A stretch of 64,000 nt of DNA from contig JAULJL010000041.1 of assembly GCA_030761205.1 (NCBI GenBank), positions 2,118,001 through 2,182,000 of the forward strand, written 5' to 3'. The position numbers and the translations under genes were made by a program. Shown here in pieces: positions 36,401 through 49,372 of this stretch; within the stretch, counting starts at the first letter, position 1; each line of letters begins with the position of its first letter. Origin of the DNA: Fremontodendron californicum. Lineage: Eukaryota > Streptophyta > Magnoliopsida > Malvales > Malvaceae. The notes beneath the pieces were generated by a model that was not told the DNA's origin, did no database searches, and was given only the letters and a program-made list of their open reading frames with translations.

Positions 36401-39400
36401 AAAGACTGTTTGATATCATCAGTTAAGTATCTCCTCAATATGTACTTTTAGAATGATGCTATTACTATGACAACTTCACAAACAAAAGAAATTTCAAATG
36501 AATAAGTACACACCAGAGAAATCAATGGACCCTCATCCTCGTCAGTTGTAACATGAGTCATTAGGGCCAAGTTTTTAACCAGTCCACAAGCTTCACCTTC
36601 TGGAGTATCACAAGGGCAAAGCATTCCCCACTATAGAAAATTAAAGGAACAGAAAAGAATTAAAAATAAATAAATGTACAGAAAAACAATAACAGACTAT
36701 GCAAAAACCTAAGTAACTACTAAAGAATAATCCATAATAAAGTTTTTTGAATGCAATCCGGAGACATCACCCTCACCTGGCTAGGTTGCAAGGCCCTTGG
36801 TCCACTTACTTTCCGAGACTTCTCAAACTGTGGTGAGATTTTTGTCATATAGCCCAAAGTCCCAATAAAGGATAACCTCGCCAGGACCTATTAGTGGAAG
36901 ATTTTCCATCAGTTTATGTTGTACTAAGAAAATACGGGGAAAATGGATAAATAAAAACCAACTGAGAGGATGAAAAATACCTGTGTCATGCCTTTTCTGT
37001 GCATTCTGAACCGCTTGATATCAAAGTTGCCAGTAGAAAGGGTCCTCTCAAGCCCAACAGTAATGGTCTCTCTACTACGCAAAAACTACAATTCAAGGAG
37101 AAAAAAATATTCTAGGTTACAATGGATTGAGAAATTTTCTATAAAATGTAAAACTGGAAAAACAGATTCAACCAAAAACGAAAAGATCAATGCAATACAA
37201 AATGAATATGGGGATAAAAATACATTTATATATATGTAGAACCAGCTTTTACGGTTTTTTTTTTTTTTTTTGTTGAGTTCAAGCTTTTATGTTTTTAATC
37301 AAATAAGAACTGTTGTTTGCTGAACCTAGGCAGTTCCTGAATGTGACATTCTTGGTAGATGAACGGTTCTGTATGTTTATCTTCACAATAGTGAATAATG
37401 GATAAATAAGAGGGGCAATTTGCATGGGTGAGTCCTTATGCTGATTCCAGTTCTTTATGCTGTTAATGTGAAACGCAAATTAAAACTCGAACTGACTACA
37501 CAGACTAGTTGGGGTTTATGTTGATTCAGTTTGTTATGTTATTGATCTGAAACCAATTAAAACTCAAACTGACTATACAGTCAGGCTAGTTGGACTTTCA
37601 ACCAATCGAGTCTTGACTCTGGTCAGACCATTGTTAGCTTTGGGGCCATGACTCGGTCATTGTTATATGTATAAAGAATGTTCAAGTTTAAAGAAATAAT
37701 CTGCAGAAGCCTAAGTGGAAACTAAATATTTGACTCAATGGAGATATTTTCTGACATAAAAAATCTTCCTTCCTGATCCCCAACTCTCCTTGTCCACACC
37801 CTCCCACATCCTTAACTCCACCTACCACCAATCAAAATAGATTGATTTTGCCAAATCTCATATGATGAAAGACATGATTTAAAGCTGAGTAATTCCTGAA
37901 GCATCAAAAATCACACTGGCATATGAAAAAGCACTTGTCTTGAAAATACTGATTTCTGCCACTTACCTGAGAAGGGTCTAAAGCACTAGATCTGCTGGGC
38001 TTTGATAGGACATGATCAACCAACTTCTTAACCTCGCTAATTGTTGTCTTGAACAAATCCTATTACATTAACAAGTCAACAAGGACAGGGGAAAACATTG
38101 AGAACTACATAGCAACGATAAATAAGGTTTTCAGGAAGAAGCATAATTCTGAATAATACCTCAAAAAGAAGAGAGATTAATTGTCCTGATAGCTCCAGAC
38201 GCTTGTTCCCCACATAATCCTACAAAACAAAGGAAAACCATTTATATACCCAAGAACAACTGTAAACACACCACGACACCTTCTTTGCCTTGGAAAGATA
38301 AACATGGAAAAGGACTATAACAATAAATACCAGTGAACTAGTCTAAAGGATGATTCGATTTCCTGGCATAAAAATCATAAGTAAATATGCAATGCCACCC
38401 CTCATACAAAATGCTTTAACTCAAGGGTATGTGTCTTTCTCTTTGCTTATGGGTAACCTGTGTTACAACAGAAAATGTTATAAAGTACTTTGACTGGGGG
38501 GGTTAAAGATAACATGGCAGCAACTTTGAAAAGTTGTTGCAGTAAAGTTAAGGATGTAATCTTCAGAGTTCTGAATGAGCGAATTGGCACGGGTTTAATA
38601 GGATAGAACTTCTAGTGCTTAACATTAAGCATCTTCTGTTAACTATCCACTTATCAGTCAACCTTTATGTTTGATCCATTAAATCCTTCTAGTAATATTT
38701 TTTTAGATTAACTGGCATTTAAGAAATGGACTTGTTGCTATTTGCTTTGAGTACTTTCTTAGTTATAAAGCTACATAATAAGGCTAACTATCAATTCACA
38801 CTTGTAGTGACTCCACATTTGCCAAAAACTAAAAAAGAAAAGGGTAAATTACATAGAAATTCTTGAGTTTTGACTATAATTACACTCAAGCACACGAGTA
38901 TGAAAACTTACAACCCACGCCAATTGTGTTAACGGTGGTAACAGAAAGTTTGCAATTACTAAAAGGCCCATTGGTGGAATAAAAATTGTTTGAATAGATT
39001 CGAGGGTCTTCGGAAAAAGAAAAAAAAACAGATTCAAGGTTCTCCATTTGTACCTTTGTCCTCATCTTCTTGAGAACAGTCTCCCTCTATTCTCAATGAT
39101 TTTTTTTTTTTTCTTGAAAAGTAAGCATAGGTTTAGTTACATGAAGAAATAAGCAAACTAAATCGATAGTGCTGAAACCAATTAGCAGTCACCACATTGA
39201 ATGCAATCACCAAGCAGCAGCACTAGCATGGCGACCCACAAACTCAACATAAGTCAATGCAACTTTTGAAAGAGCATTAAAGTGGCAATCTCTCAAACAC
39301 CACATGTGCACTTTCGAGCAAAAGAATTTCAGAATTCAGCCTCAAACAATAGAAATATCCACACACAAAAAAAGAGTATGAACAACTTTAATCCAAATCA

Positions 39401-42400
39401 ACAGGGAGAAACAGAAATTAAATTGGAGGATTGAAAGACTGCCTAGTACCTAAAGGAAGAGAGTTTTGAAGGAATTTCCATCAATGTCCGTGACAAATGG
39501 AGGATTTCGGCTTGGTTGTACTAGTCGGTATTGCCATTTTTTGTCTCCTTAAAATCATTCGTGCCATTGATGCAAACACCAATTTTTTTCTTCTTTCTTG
39601 CTTGGCCCCTTTTTTTTGTTGAAAGAGTTAAGGTCTTGTAAATTGAAGTGATGGCTAACTGATATAAGAAACTTGTGATTTGAAAATTTGAGACCTTCTA
39701 TACAAAGTGGGCATTCAATTTTTGGTTAGAGGCAAAATGACTATTGTGTTCTTTGAAGAATTTTATCGAACACTTTCTACACAAACCACTTGCTTAACCC
39801 CAGCATCTTGCTTTTGCCATTAATCAAGGGCATTTTCATCATCATGTGACCCTCACATGATACCATGTCACCATTTTAATGGGTGTCTACGAGATTCTAA
39901 CGATTGGACTATATTGTAATGTAAAAGGTTTTTTTTTTGGGTGGAATGTAGGTTTTCCCAATAAGTCTCTTTGAGTGTAATTATTGTCAAAACCTAAGGG
40001 GTTCTATGTAATTTACCAAAAAGAAAATTTTTCATTCATACTGAGTTGAATCAGCTACCTTGTCATCCATCGCATCCTTATTTAAAATTGCCTCCATCAT
40101 CCTTCTCATCATTACCGCAACATACAAACATTTTGGACGAAAATTATTGCAACGCACCTAAACAAAGGAGAAAATTAAATGTAAAACAATTGTTGATGTC
40201 AAATACTGCCATTGAACTTTGAATACTAAAACAAAACCTACTGGAACATTGGCAAGAAACACATCTCGAAGGATAGACAGAGCTCTCCCTTCCTACAGAA
40301 AAAAAAAGGACGCGAAATAAAGATTAATTAACTCGTTAACTTAATTTAACTAAAACAATGCCTGCAGCATAGAACTTTTTTTTTCATTTTCATTGATGAA
40401 AAGCTCTTTAATCATATCTATATGTGCAATAATGCAAACATGGATATTTATGCAGAGAAAGACGAGGAAGAAAACCTTCTCCGATGCAGGACCAGCATAC
40501 ATAGCCCTTTTCGTCTGCAAAAGGAAGAAATCGGCGTGAAAATTTGAACCAACCAGAAGTATTGGAACAAAAATGAACATATTTTTTTGGTACAACAACA
40601 ATGAATATATGGCAAAAGGGAAAACCCAAAACTAAATGATGCATCAACACTTCAAATAGGCTAGCGACTTTAACAAGAAAGCTTTCATAGGGTACAAAAA
40701 CGAAATAAGAGGGGAAAAACATTAAACCAGTATATTCAGCCAAAACTCTATTGCTGAACAATGTACAAGCACAAGTACAAACAATTGAGTTACTTGTGAC
40801 TCATGAATTAGTTGATTTCCAAATAAAGAGAAAGTAGAGTAAAAATTAACACACACAAAAAATGGCTAGTCCTCTACAACTACAGCTGCCTTCATGGAGT
40901 TAAGAAACTCCTTGCAATCGGGACTGCAAATGGACCAACCATAATGATCAGCCCAAGCTTGGCTCTGGTTCAGTTAACATGTCTAATAAGGCTGGTCAGA
41001 GTTAACAGCATTTAGTGTATAAGGCAGTTCGTTTTGATTTGCACATATTATTCTATAGAGACTCTTTGACCACTACAATGCAATTGAAACGTCTGACGAC
41101 TTGGCAGAAAACCACTGATCATCTGATGCATGTGCCTCCAAACAGATCAACATTAAGCTGATCTCTGGTGCCTGAGTTGACCCCATAAAAACAGGCTTTC
41201 GATTGCCAGAATATTAGCCCAGAAAAGAAACTTTAAAGGAGCAGAAGGAAATATCTTTCCTCTGGCTTTTACCATATTAAGTTCAGGAAGGTTGGAATTA
41301 TGAAAACACTGACCAGAGCTCACACGCACAGAACAAGCTGAATTTTGACAAGATTACTGGAGCTCAAGGCTAGCTTACAAGGTAAGCTGGATGATAGACT
41401 CAAGGTCAATCAAATATTCAATGACCATGCCATGTTAAAAGTTAAACTTCCCTAGCATACCCCAATAACTCTCAAACATCTTTGTGATCTAGGATTAATT
41501 TTTTCCATTATACCATCAATCCCCAATCTTAACAAGAACAATCCAATCTTAAAAAATCTGGGCAATCTAGAATTTGTTTTGTGATTGTACTATAACTCTC
41601 CAAGAATTAATTCTGTTTTCTGCAATCTATATCTCATACCATGTTAGTTTAAACAACAATTTTTAAATTGATGAAGTTGTATCATAAAATGAACACCAGA
41701 TATTACTGGAAAATGATAACACGGGATCCTTTTTGGAAAAATAATAGATAGAATCACATCTAAGACACATAAATTAGAAAATAGCAATAATATTCTGGAA
41801 ATAATTTGTAATAAGAAAAGTTGGAAAATTACAAACAAAAGGACATGAACATTTGTCATATTCCTAAAATGTCCTTCATAAGACATAGATTTTATTCATC
41901 ATAGTAAGACTCATACATTTATTTATGAAATAAGACTCGTAGAGTTTATTTATTAAATCATTTATTAATTTCGTTAATCTAATACAATATTGAGGGGAGT
42001 AAGGCTCTTAAAAGTTATATTTCTTTTTGATTGGTTATAAAGTTCCTAATTCTAACTATTGGTGTTTCCTCTTTTTATAGTATCTGGAACACCTAACTCT
42101 TGTCTAAATAGTATAACTGATTTATACTTAATGCAATTAAATTATATTTTACTAATATTTATAAATATATAGCGTTCATGCATTAAAGAAATTATTACTC
42201 ATGTAGAAAGCATGTAACAATAAGGTGGGAGATTTAACTAGCGGCCGCAACGCGACGCTACGGCTGCTATTTAGCGGTTTTGGCCCCCTCCGCCGCCAAT
42301 ATTTATGGCCGATATTTACCGCAATTGATCGCGATAGCATTCATTACGTCCGCAACCGCGATAAACGCGACCGAAAACGCGTCCGCGACCGCAATTTAAA

Positions 42401-45400
42401 TCCCTCACAATAACAGCAACAATTTTGTCCACCTATATTTTGCTACTTGTACGGGCGCATTATCTTAACTTAAAAGTAAATTACCATGCGGCCGACAAAA
42501 TAAGGAGCCTTATGAAAAAAGAAAGGCCATAAGAGTAAAAATTCAATAGTTATACACCATTTCCTGTTGTAATTCAGACATTTGACCTTAAGAGAAGGCA
42601 TCTATCTTACCACGCATATGGAGTTAATAAGTCTTCAAAGAAATTTCATTTTGAAAACGTTGCATAAAAGTAACAAAAACTGCAGACTAGAATCAAAGTA
42701 AAATTAACACATAAACATCTACAATCACCTTCAAGTTCCATTTAGTGCATTGAAATCTAGACATAAAAAGCCAAAGTCATAAGTTTTATCACAAAAGTAA
42801 GAAAAAGTATTGAACCTTCGTATCAAGGTACTCCAATGCTTGTTCCTGGGTATATATGCCAATACCTGCACATTCCTGGAAAGAAAAAAATAAATTAAAA
42901 AAAAAAAGCAGCATTTAGTAAAGACAAGAATAACTCTAGAATAGTCGAGAACACATTGTGTAAAAAAATCTTAAACAAGCATGAAGGCGCACAGCCATGT
43001 TACAGAACAGAAATAACAGATGAAGATCATTTTTATAATGCCAACAATTAAAAAATAAATCATAAAATGGGTCACAAAAAATAAAACAAGTAAATCGTGA
43101 AATTAGTTAATGAGGATTTTGTATACAATAATCCTTGGCCATAGAAGCAATAGAGACACTACCAAGGTAGGTAACAAACTGATCTAGATAGGAGTTGAAC
43201 AGGGTTTAATGGAATGCCCAAAACTAATAGAGGCCAACTGATAGCACAATCATGCTCTGTGTAGGATCAGACGTTCAATGACATTGTGTAGGAAGGGATG
43301 GATATGTACAGAATGCAGGTTTAAGAATGGATGTGCTTGTGGAAGAGTATAAGAACACAGAAAATATTACTGAGGAAATGTTAAGGAACATATAGGAGAT
43401 ATGCTAGAAGAATTTCATTTCAGAAATCTAATTCAGCACATTACAAACTAGTGTGGCATTTTATAGTAGAGGGTGGACTTGAGACACTTTTCAATTTCCT
43501 AGAGAAATCTTGAGACAGCTCAAGAATCCCACCATGATCTGCATAAAGCTCTCTATAGGAGTTTAGAAATTAAACCCATCTTTCAAGACTCTTACCTAAG
43601 TCATTTTCTGTCTACCTCTACCTTCATTTCTGTAATTAACTCATACTGTCATACAATTTACTCTTTTGTATTGATGCATTCATAGATCCACAATGCAAAT
43701 TAATAAACAATCCAAGGTACCCTTCCCTCAACTTCCACTTCTTTATCAATCAAATCATGTCTAATCTTGACATTGCATTTCTACAACACCCATATTCTAT
43801 ACAACTTTTATTAACCAATATATAGCTATCCTCTGAATAAGAAAATATATTTCATTACTATCCCTTTAGTAAGAAATATACATCTTTAAAATCCTTATGT
43901 TCCTTTCATAAGCATTCAAGCAATTTGCAAATGACTTTTCAGGAAGCTATTTACCATTCTTTTAAATAATACAAATTATGAACAACTTTGCATCCTTAAC
44001 CATATAGCTTACCTCTATAGAAGGTAAAAGAAGGGCACTGTAACGAGGATCTCTACCAACCATCTGCACAACCTCTTGATCACTCTCCATCCCCATTGCT
44101 TTCATGACCACCATAATAGGAATCTATGAGAAAACAATACTCAGCAAAAACTAAAGTCCAGTAATGCAACACTAATAACTCTACGGGAAAAAAAGAAAAG
44201 AAAAAATAAGGAAACTAAAGGAAAGTAAGATGCAACAAGACCTTTTTCACAAATTGATTGAGTAACAAATATATCTTCTCTTTCTCCATCTGAATAACTG
44301 TTTTGCTTTTTGTTGCCTCCGAACTGCTTGTCACGGATGCATTTATACTGGGGGCAGAGAACAAAAAATGCAAAAAAAATATATATATATTCCATGAAAA
44401 AAGCGAAGGATCAAGTAGAACTGACAGAAATTAGAACAAATGCAAAGGGTTGGGGAAATTGATAAGAATAGAAATTACTATAACAAAACTAATATGCCTG
44501 AAGATTGAGACGTATCCACCGAGTAGAAATGCCAATAAAAAAATTACAGTCACAATTTGAAACAATAAGTCCATAACAAGAGTTTGCTCATCCTATATGC
44601 CAAAATGAATGCATAAATACTTTATGTTTTATACAAAAGAATAAAGCAATATAAAGATTTACATGCTAAAATTACATTGCATCAATAAAAGTCATTATTT
44701 CCTTCTCAATCCTTCCATGAGCTTCAAAACATATTTCCAACAAGCAGCAATGCTAAATGACTATAAGCTAAGCCAATGTTAATTGATTATTTGCTAAGAA
44801 ACTCTCTGATGGTCTGTAACATCATTAATAAGCAATGCAATATATGACAAATTAAATTATGACTTTAAGAACAACTAGACAAACAACAATACTTTAACCT
44901 CCACTTTATACTCTTCTACAACTCTCTTACAGTAATGTTTACTAGCACACTTGTATATGGAACCAAGAAACCTCTAGTAAATGCATGTGATAAGGGAGTG
45001 GAAGAGTCAATCATCAAGCGGATGAGCAAGAAAGAATCAAACATTAGCAAGGTATAAAAAATTGAAAGAACAACTCACTTTCCCTTCTTGTCTGCATCAA
45101 TAATTATCCTATTCTTGGAAAGTTGTTCCTGTATTAAAATCACCTGAAAGACATTGGCAGAATCATGACAATATAATAACAAGAAACTACCAAGAAATAG
45201 AACAATAAATATTTTAAAAACAAGAAACTACCAAGAGAAGAGAAAAAATAAAATTCAGTCCGATGAGAAAAGAATTTGAAAAGGAAATGGATAAAACAAA
45301 TATGGCTGTCAATACGTCTAATTCTGACAAATAAAACTCATAAAACACATACAAAAAGGGTCAAAGTACCTAGGAAGTCCCTGTACTATACCATCTAGTG

Positions 45401-48104
45401 CAAATTAGTCCATCTACTATAAAACTAGGTAATTTAATCCCTGTAATTTTAAAATTGAAGCAAAAAGGTAAAATCATTGATTAGTGTAACAAAAACTGTT
45501 AAAAAAGCTGACGTGACATTTAACTTTGTTTTTATTTGATGACGTGGATGTCAAATGCTGACATGGCACCAATAAAATATATTATTTTAAGCTGACATGG
45601 ACAAAATAACAAATTAAGTTGGCAAAAATGCCACATCAAATTATTTTTTGCCAACTTAATTTGTTATTTTGTCCACGTCAGCTTAAAATAATATATTTTA
45701 TTGGTGCCACATCATCAAATAATCACAAGGTTAAATGCCACTGTCAACTTTTTTTAACAGTTTTCATTACACTAGTTAGTGATTTTGCCTTTTTGCTTCA
45801 ATTTTAAAAGTATAGGGACTAAATTACTCAATTTTATAATAGAGGGACTAATTTGCATTAGATGATATAGTACAGGGACTTCCCAGGTACTTTGACCTAC
45901 AAAAAGTGCTAGTGTGCAAAACAAGTACTTAAAGTGAAAAGAAGAAAACAATTATAACTCCAAAAACCTTGACATGTATTATTCTTAAAGTAAAAATAAT
46001 ATATTTTGACAAGTATTATTCTTATCAGATTTTAAAGGTGTTTTCTTGTGATCATTGAAAACAAAAGAGTAAAAAGAAGAAATTGCTAAGGATGAAAAAA
46101 ACCCAAAGGGAATTAATATGTACATTTTTCATTAGTGTAACAACATCTATATCATCACTTGATCCTAACAAGATCCTATCCAACAATGTCCAGAGAAATA
46201 CAATTAATTTAACTCCAAAAACCAAAAAAGATCAGGATCATTTTCTGATGGGTCCCATCCAAAATACTAGATCAGAACAGGTACAACTAGAACAAATTAA
46301 TGGAACAACACTATAAATTTCGTTTATTTTTATCCATTCATTGTACGATTCACCACCTACTTCACTACAAATTACTGGCCCATCATGAATATTAATTGAA
46401 TATTATGTATGGCAAATACTGTCAAACTAAAAGCATGTTTTATGAATGAGTGTATTTCCGCACATGTGAGGTCAGTAAAGAACAAAGAAAACATATATGT
46501 ATACAATCAAGACAGTCTGACTTACCTTCTCCGCTCCTTTAATGACAAAATATCCTCCAGGATCAAGAGGGCACTCACCTAATGTCAGACAATGAAAATC
46601 AAAAAATATAATGACGAGAAGAGAGTAAGAAAAGCAACAGCCATTATTCTGAGTTTAATGAACACAAACCAAGCCTTGCAAGTTCAGCTTCGTCTTTTCC
46701 ATATAACACACAGCAACAACTCCTTAACATGATGGGCATTCTTCCAATAACAAGATCATTCTGCAGGAACAGATTTCTTATTACATCCAAAGCACCTATT
46801 AATCCACATCATACACATATCAAAGAAGTATCTGATGTACCTTTTCCAGTCTAGTTTTCTGCCCATGACTCCCTTGAATGTACTCTATGTTGACCAATAT
46901 TGGTGCAGCATACCTTAAAATTAACAGCATATTAATAAGACAAAACAAAACAACATGTACTAATCCTCACTATTCCATTTAAAGTTTCAGTTGTTATCAC
47001 ACCAGACAAAATAACCATTCCAAGAATGCCTATATGAAATAGTTGCACCTAGAAAATTAGCAATGTATTTAGAAAAATGCTTTGTACATACGTCATGTCT
47101 GACAACCGGCATGTATGGGGATTTATTTTTTCACTTATCCCATCAATCGTCATCGAGGGCTCACCAATTCTAACATCTTTAAACCTGCACCGCAACACAA
47201 GTTACAAAGCTGAAAAAAGAAAATCCAAATCCAAATTATACCATAGAAAACTTAATTCCCCCCTAAACAGATAAGTCATAACCAGAATGTCAAGGAACAA
47301 AATACAAGGCAACCAAACTAATTCAAGAAAGTAAGGCTCCATTTGGTTGTTATATCACTACTTGTTTTTAGCTTCCTCAAATGTTACTAAAAAGCAAAAT
47401 CCTCATATTTGATTACAAATGAGCAAATAGTTAAACCATAAAACACATTCAAAATTAAAAATTAAAAATTCTCTATAAAAAGCAAAATATAGCATATCAT
47501 TCCAAAAGAATCTTTCTTTTTTTTTTTTTTACTTTTAATTGTTCAAAAAGACAACAAAATGGAGTCTACAACCGCAAGTTACCAAAACATATTATATACC
47601 AATTATCACCAAAAACATAAGCAAAACTGTTTTCAAACCTGAGGTAAATACTGGGGTCAACATCGGATACAATCCGGTCATTGGCACGAACAATCTTCTT
47701 TATTCCGGTATTAACGAAATAATTAAATGAATCCAAGTGCTGCTTCACTAACCCTCTAACCTATAATAAGAACAAAAAAATTCCCAAAACCCATAATTTA
47801 GTTCAAAAATATAAACTTTTTCATATAAAATAAATACCAAACTAACATGAAGTCACCTTTAAAAACTCAGGGAGAAGCTGAAACTTGTCAACAGCTGATT
47901 TTATTGGAGCAGCAAGCTTTTGCTTGTCAATGGGTATCTCAGAAACATTTAAACTATTGGGTTTTACAACAACAACAACAAAAAGGACAATTAAAGATAG
48001 AAATAAAAATCAAATTATATTTTATAAAGTAATAAAAGATATGAAAGAAATACTTACTTATTCGTGTTGTTATTGAGAAGTATATCTTCTTGCTTGAGAC
48101 CCAT
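20291..48104 (-). CDS. NRPC2: DNA-directed RNA polymerase III subunit 2 (second-largest subunit)
   Basis: Second-largest catalytic subunit of RNA polymerase III, which makes tRNA, 5S rRNA and other small RNAs in the nucleus. Thirty-eight coding exons give 1158 aa without a break, close to the roughly 1160 of other plants. Exons: 48104-48058, 47953-47857, 47760-47639, 47184-47092, 46913-46841, 46760-46670, 46578-46526, 45143-45079, 44347-44242, 44123-44013, 42875-42816, 40514-40476, 40292-40242, 40157-40059, 38219-38160, 38059-37967, 37085-36981, 36887-36777, 36630-36514, 35085-34969, 33831-33751, 32242-32138, 32059-31979, 31887-31756, 31662-31618, 31121-31044, 30973-30834, 30714-30624, 27113-26989, 26902-26767, 26658-26528, 25213-25088, 24995-24940, 23999-23929, 22982-22898, 22793-22690, 22083-21955, 20341-20291. 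The start MGLKQED is typical of RPC2. The metal-contact region SGYDIEDAIVMNKSS is at 764-778, the beta-subunit signature GDKFSSRHGQKG at 910-921, and the clamp zinc ribbon uses Cys 1101, 1104, 1119 and 1122. All introns are GT..AG except intron 25 (GC donor). Phases join cleanly throughout. Confidence 0.96.
20603..20803. mobile_element. Mutator-like MITE in NRPC2 intron 37
   Basis: Ends CTATGTTACGGGACTC and (reverse complement) TTAGATTACCCGGACTC, flanked by a perfect 9-bp duplication AGCCAACAT (20594-20602 and 20804-20812). Family members are at 21531, 51186, 52989 and 58045. Confidence 0.8.
21531..21702. mobile_element. MITE of the TGTTACTCGGACTCGG family in NRPC2 intron 37
   Basis: 172 bp from CTATGTTACTCGGACTC to GAGCCGGAGCAACATAG, flanked by CTTTTGAC on both sides. 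Confidence 0.78.
27835..28352. mobile_element. hAT MITE with GC-rich repeated ends in NRPC2 intron 28
   Basis: 518 bp from CAATGTTGTCAAGGGCGC to its inverted partner GGCGCACGCCTTAACAACACTG. Flanking 8-mers GATAAAAC and GACAAAAC differ at one base. Inner repeats of GGCGCA / TGCGCC are prominent. Confidence 0.75.
28421..28760 (+). mobile_element. TRIM-like miniature LTR retrotransposon in NRPC2 intron 28
   Basis: A polypurine tract TGAGGGGGAG (28411-28420) precedes a short LTR of about 117 bp (28421-28537). The LTR is followed immediately by TGGTATCAAAGC (28538-28549), one base off the initiator tRNA-Met primer site. A second purine tract (GTGAGGGTGAG, ending 28685) starts a diverged second LTR copy from 28686. 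No coding capacity. Confidence 0.65.
31616..31617 (-). other. GC donor of NRPC2 intron 25
   Basis: Exon 25 ends AACCAG and the intron begins GCAAGC; the next exon begins TTATGCCGG, which restores the conserved frame (YNQ then LCRMD). A GT donor at any nearby place would break the frame. GC..AG introns are a known minor class with strong exon-end matches, as here. Confidence 0.85.
34222..34499. mobile_element. MITE-like element in NRPC2 intron 20
   Basis: Ends AAGTGCTGCTTTGGCC and (reverse complement) TAGTGCCTGTTTGGTT, with AGCTGCAGCTGC and many AGCTTTT/AAAAGCT motifs inside. Target duplication is not clear. Confidence 0.5.
38842..40017. mobile_element. Mutator-like non-autonomous element (about 1.2 kb) in NRPC2 intron 14
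   Basis: Left end GGTAAATTACATAGAAATTC (then CTTGAGTTTTGACTATAATT) and right end read in reverse GGTAAATTACATAGAACCCC (then TTAGGTTTTGACAATAATTA) form inverted repeats of about 47 bp. AAAAAGAAA flanks both sides. No transposase ORF is seen. Confidence 0.72.
40515..42815 (-). other. NRPC2 intron 11 (2.3 kb)
   Basis: Mostly AT-rich without recognised features, except a CpG-rich island-like repeat at 42228-42410. Confidence 0.75.
42228..42410. repeat. CpG-rich repeat in NRPC2 intron 11
   Basis: A sharp GC-rich block in an AT-rich intron, containing GCGGCCGC, CGCGACGC and CGTCCGCGACCGC. Ends GGGAGATTTAACTAGCGGCC and (reverse complement) GAGGGATTTAAATTGCGGTC are imperfect inverted repeats, so it is probably a young MITE. 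A CpG-poor relative is at 58425-58535. The ORF across it is an artefact. Confidence 0.7.
45359..45897. mobile_element. Foldback Mutator-like MITE in NRPC2 intron 7 (539 bp, nearly all inverted repeat)
   Basis: Starts GGTCAAAGTACCTAGGAAG and ends with its complement. The two arms of about 260 bp pair almost completely around a short centre near 45628-45640. A perfect 9-bp duplication TACAAAAAG lies at 45350-45358 and 45898-45906, as expected for a Mutator-type insertion. It is transcribed within the NRPC2 pre-mRNA. Confidence 0.92.
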
Positions 48105-48450
48105 TGTTTATTTTGATTAAAATTTTGTGAGTTTTCTGGAATTTGGTTGATTTTTAGAAAAAAGATTGTTTCAAAACGGCCTTGCAGGGTTTTGTTCTTA
48201 AAAGACTAAAACCCTTTGTTAAACTTCAAACTTATAAAAATGCTAATTGAGCTAAACGGGTGGTTTCGGGTGGGGTTAATAAATTTTTGCAAATGGATTT
48301 AATAGCGTTGTTCATGGGCCAAGCCCATGAAAATACGGGTCAAACCTATTTTTTTAAGTTAAAACTCTCTTTTTTTTTTCTTTTTTTTGTTGTTGTTAAA
48401 CTCGTACTCTTTTATTTACTGATTAAAATTTCAAAATACGTATTTATTAG

Positions 48451-48800
48451 TAGACATGTTTATGGGTCGGATTATTCGTTCGATCCGACAGATTCATGTT
48501 GGATCGGTTTAGACAATAATTTTTCAGTTCGGATCGATTCGATTCGAATTACTATTTATTAATAAAATATATATTTAAATTTAATTAAAAATATATAAAT
48601 ATTAATATAAAAAAAATTAATATTTTTTAAATAATGATTCAGGTTTGCGGGCCAAACTTGGATAAAGGATGTGAAAAAAAAATTCAAATCGCGATCCGAC
48701 CCAATCCATAAACAGATCTATTTATCAAACACTTAATAAAAAATATAAATATCGAAAAAAAATTCAAATCGCGACTCAATACAATCTATAAGCAGATCTA
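48451..48800. mobile_element. hAT MITE with a partial internal duplication
   Basis: Starts TAGACATGTTTATGGGTCGG. The usual 3' end (CAATCCATAAACAGATCTA, to 48720) is followed by a second, diverged copy ending AAGCAGATCTA at 48800. The flanks TTTATTAG (48443-48450) and TTTATTAA (48801-48808) match at seven of eight bases, so the longer unit is the inserted one. Confidence 0.75.
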
Positions 48801-49372
48801 TTTATTAAAAAATATATATAAATATCACAAAAGCATCAATAATATTTTTTTAATATTATTTGAAAAACAAATTACATTTTCTAAAAATTATAGATCTCGT
48901 ATCGTCGGGTATTTTTCTAATTTGTTTAACTCCATGGTTGATACTATTTTTTTTTTTTTAAGTTGGATTTTAATTTCTCCTTCTTCAAACAAAGTAATTA
49001 CAAAAAACAAAAAGAAAAACAATACTTTGTCTCATCCACGTTTATTATGATTTTGAATTAATCTTAATGAAAAACATAACTTTTAATATTTTTCTTATTT
49101 TACATATTGTTAAAAAACACTTTAATACATCAAAAATCTTTCGATCCTGGTAAGAAGCATTATGGGAATAAAATCCTATCGTATTTCTCACAAAGAAAAT
49201 TAGACTCAAACAAAACTTAAAAGATAGTTTTAATCATATTAAAAAAAACACTTTAATACACAATACTTTTACATTATTCTCTCTTTTTTCTTGAAAAGTC
49301 AAATAAATAATAAGATGAAAGATTTTGTTAACAAGCATAAGTGCTCGAATTTTGTTAATGAGTATTTTAAAA

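Noticed and set aside
42225..42413. 62-aa Arg-rich ORF
   Set aside because: Falls exactly on the CpG-rich repeat within an intron.
20291..48104. Subunit 2 of RNA polymerase I, II, IV or V
   Set aside because: The N-terminus MGLKQED..., the total length of 1158 aa and many exon sequences fit the polymerase III subunit; the paralogues differ in length and N-terminus.
48260..48562. 100-aa ORF upstream of NRPC2
   Set aside because: Runs through T-rich sequence and a MITE end; no protein-like conservation visible.
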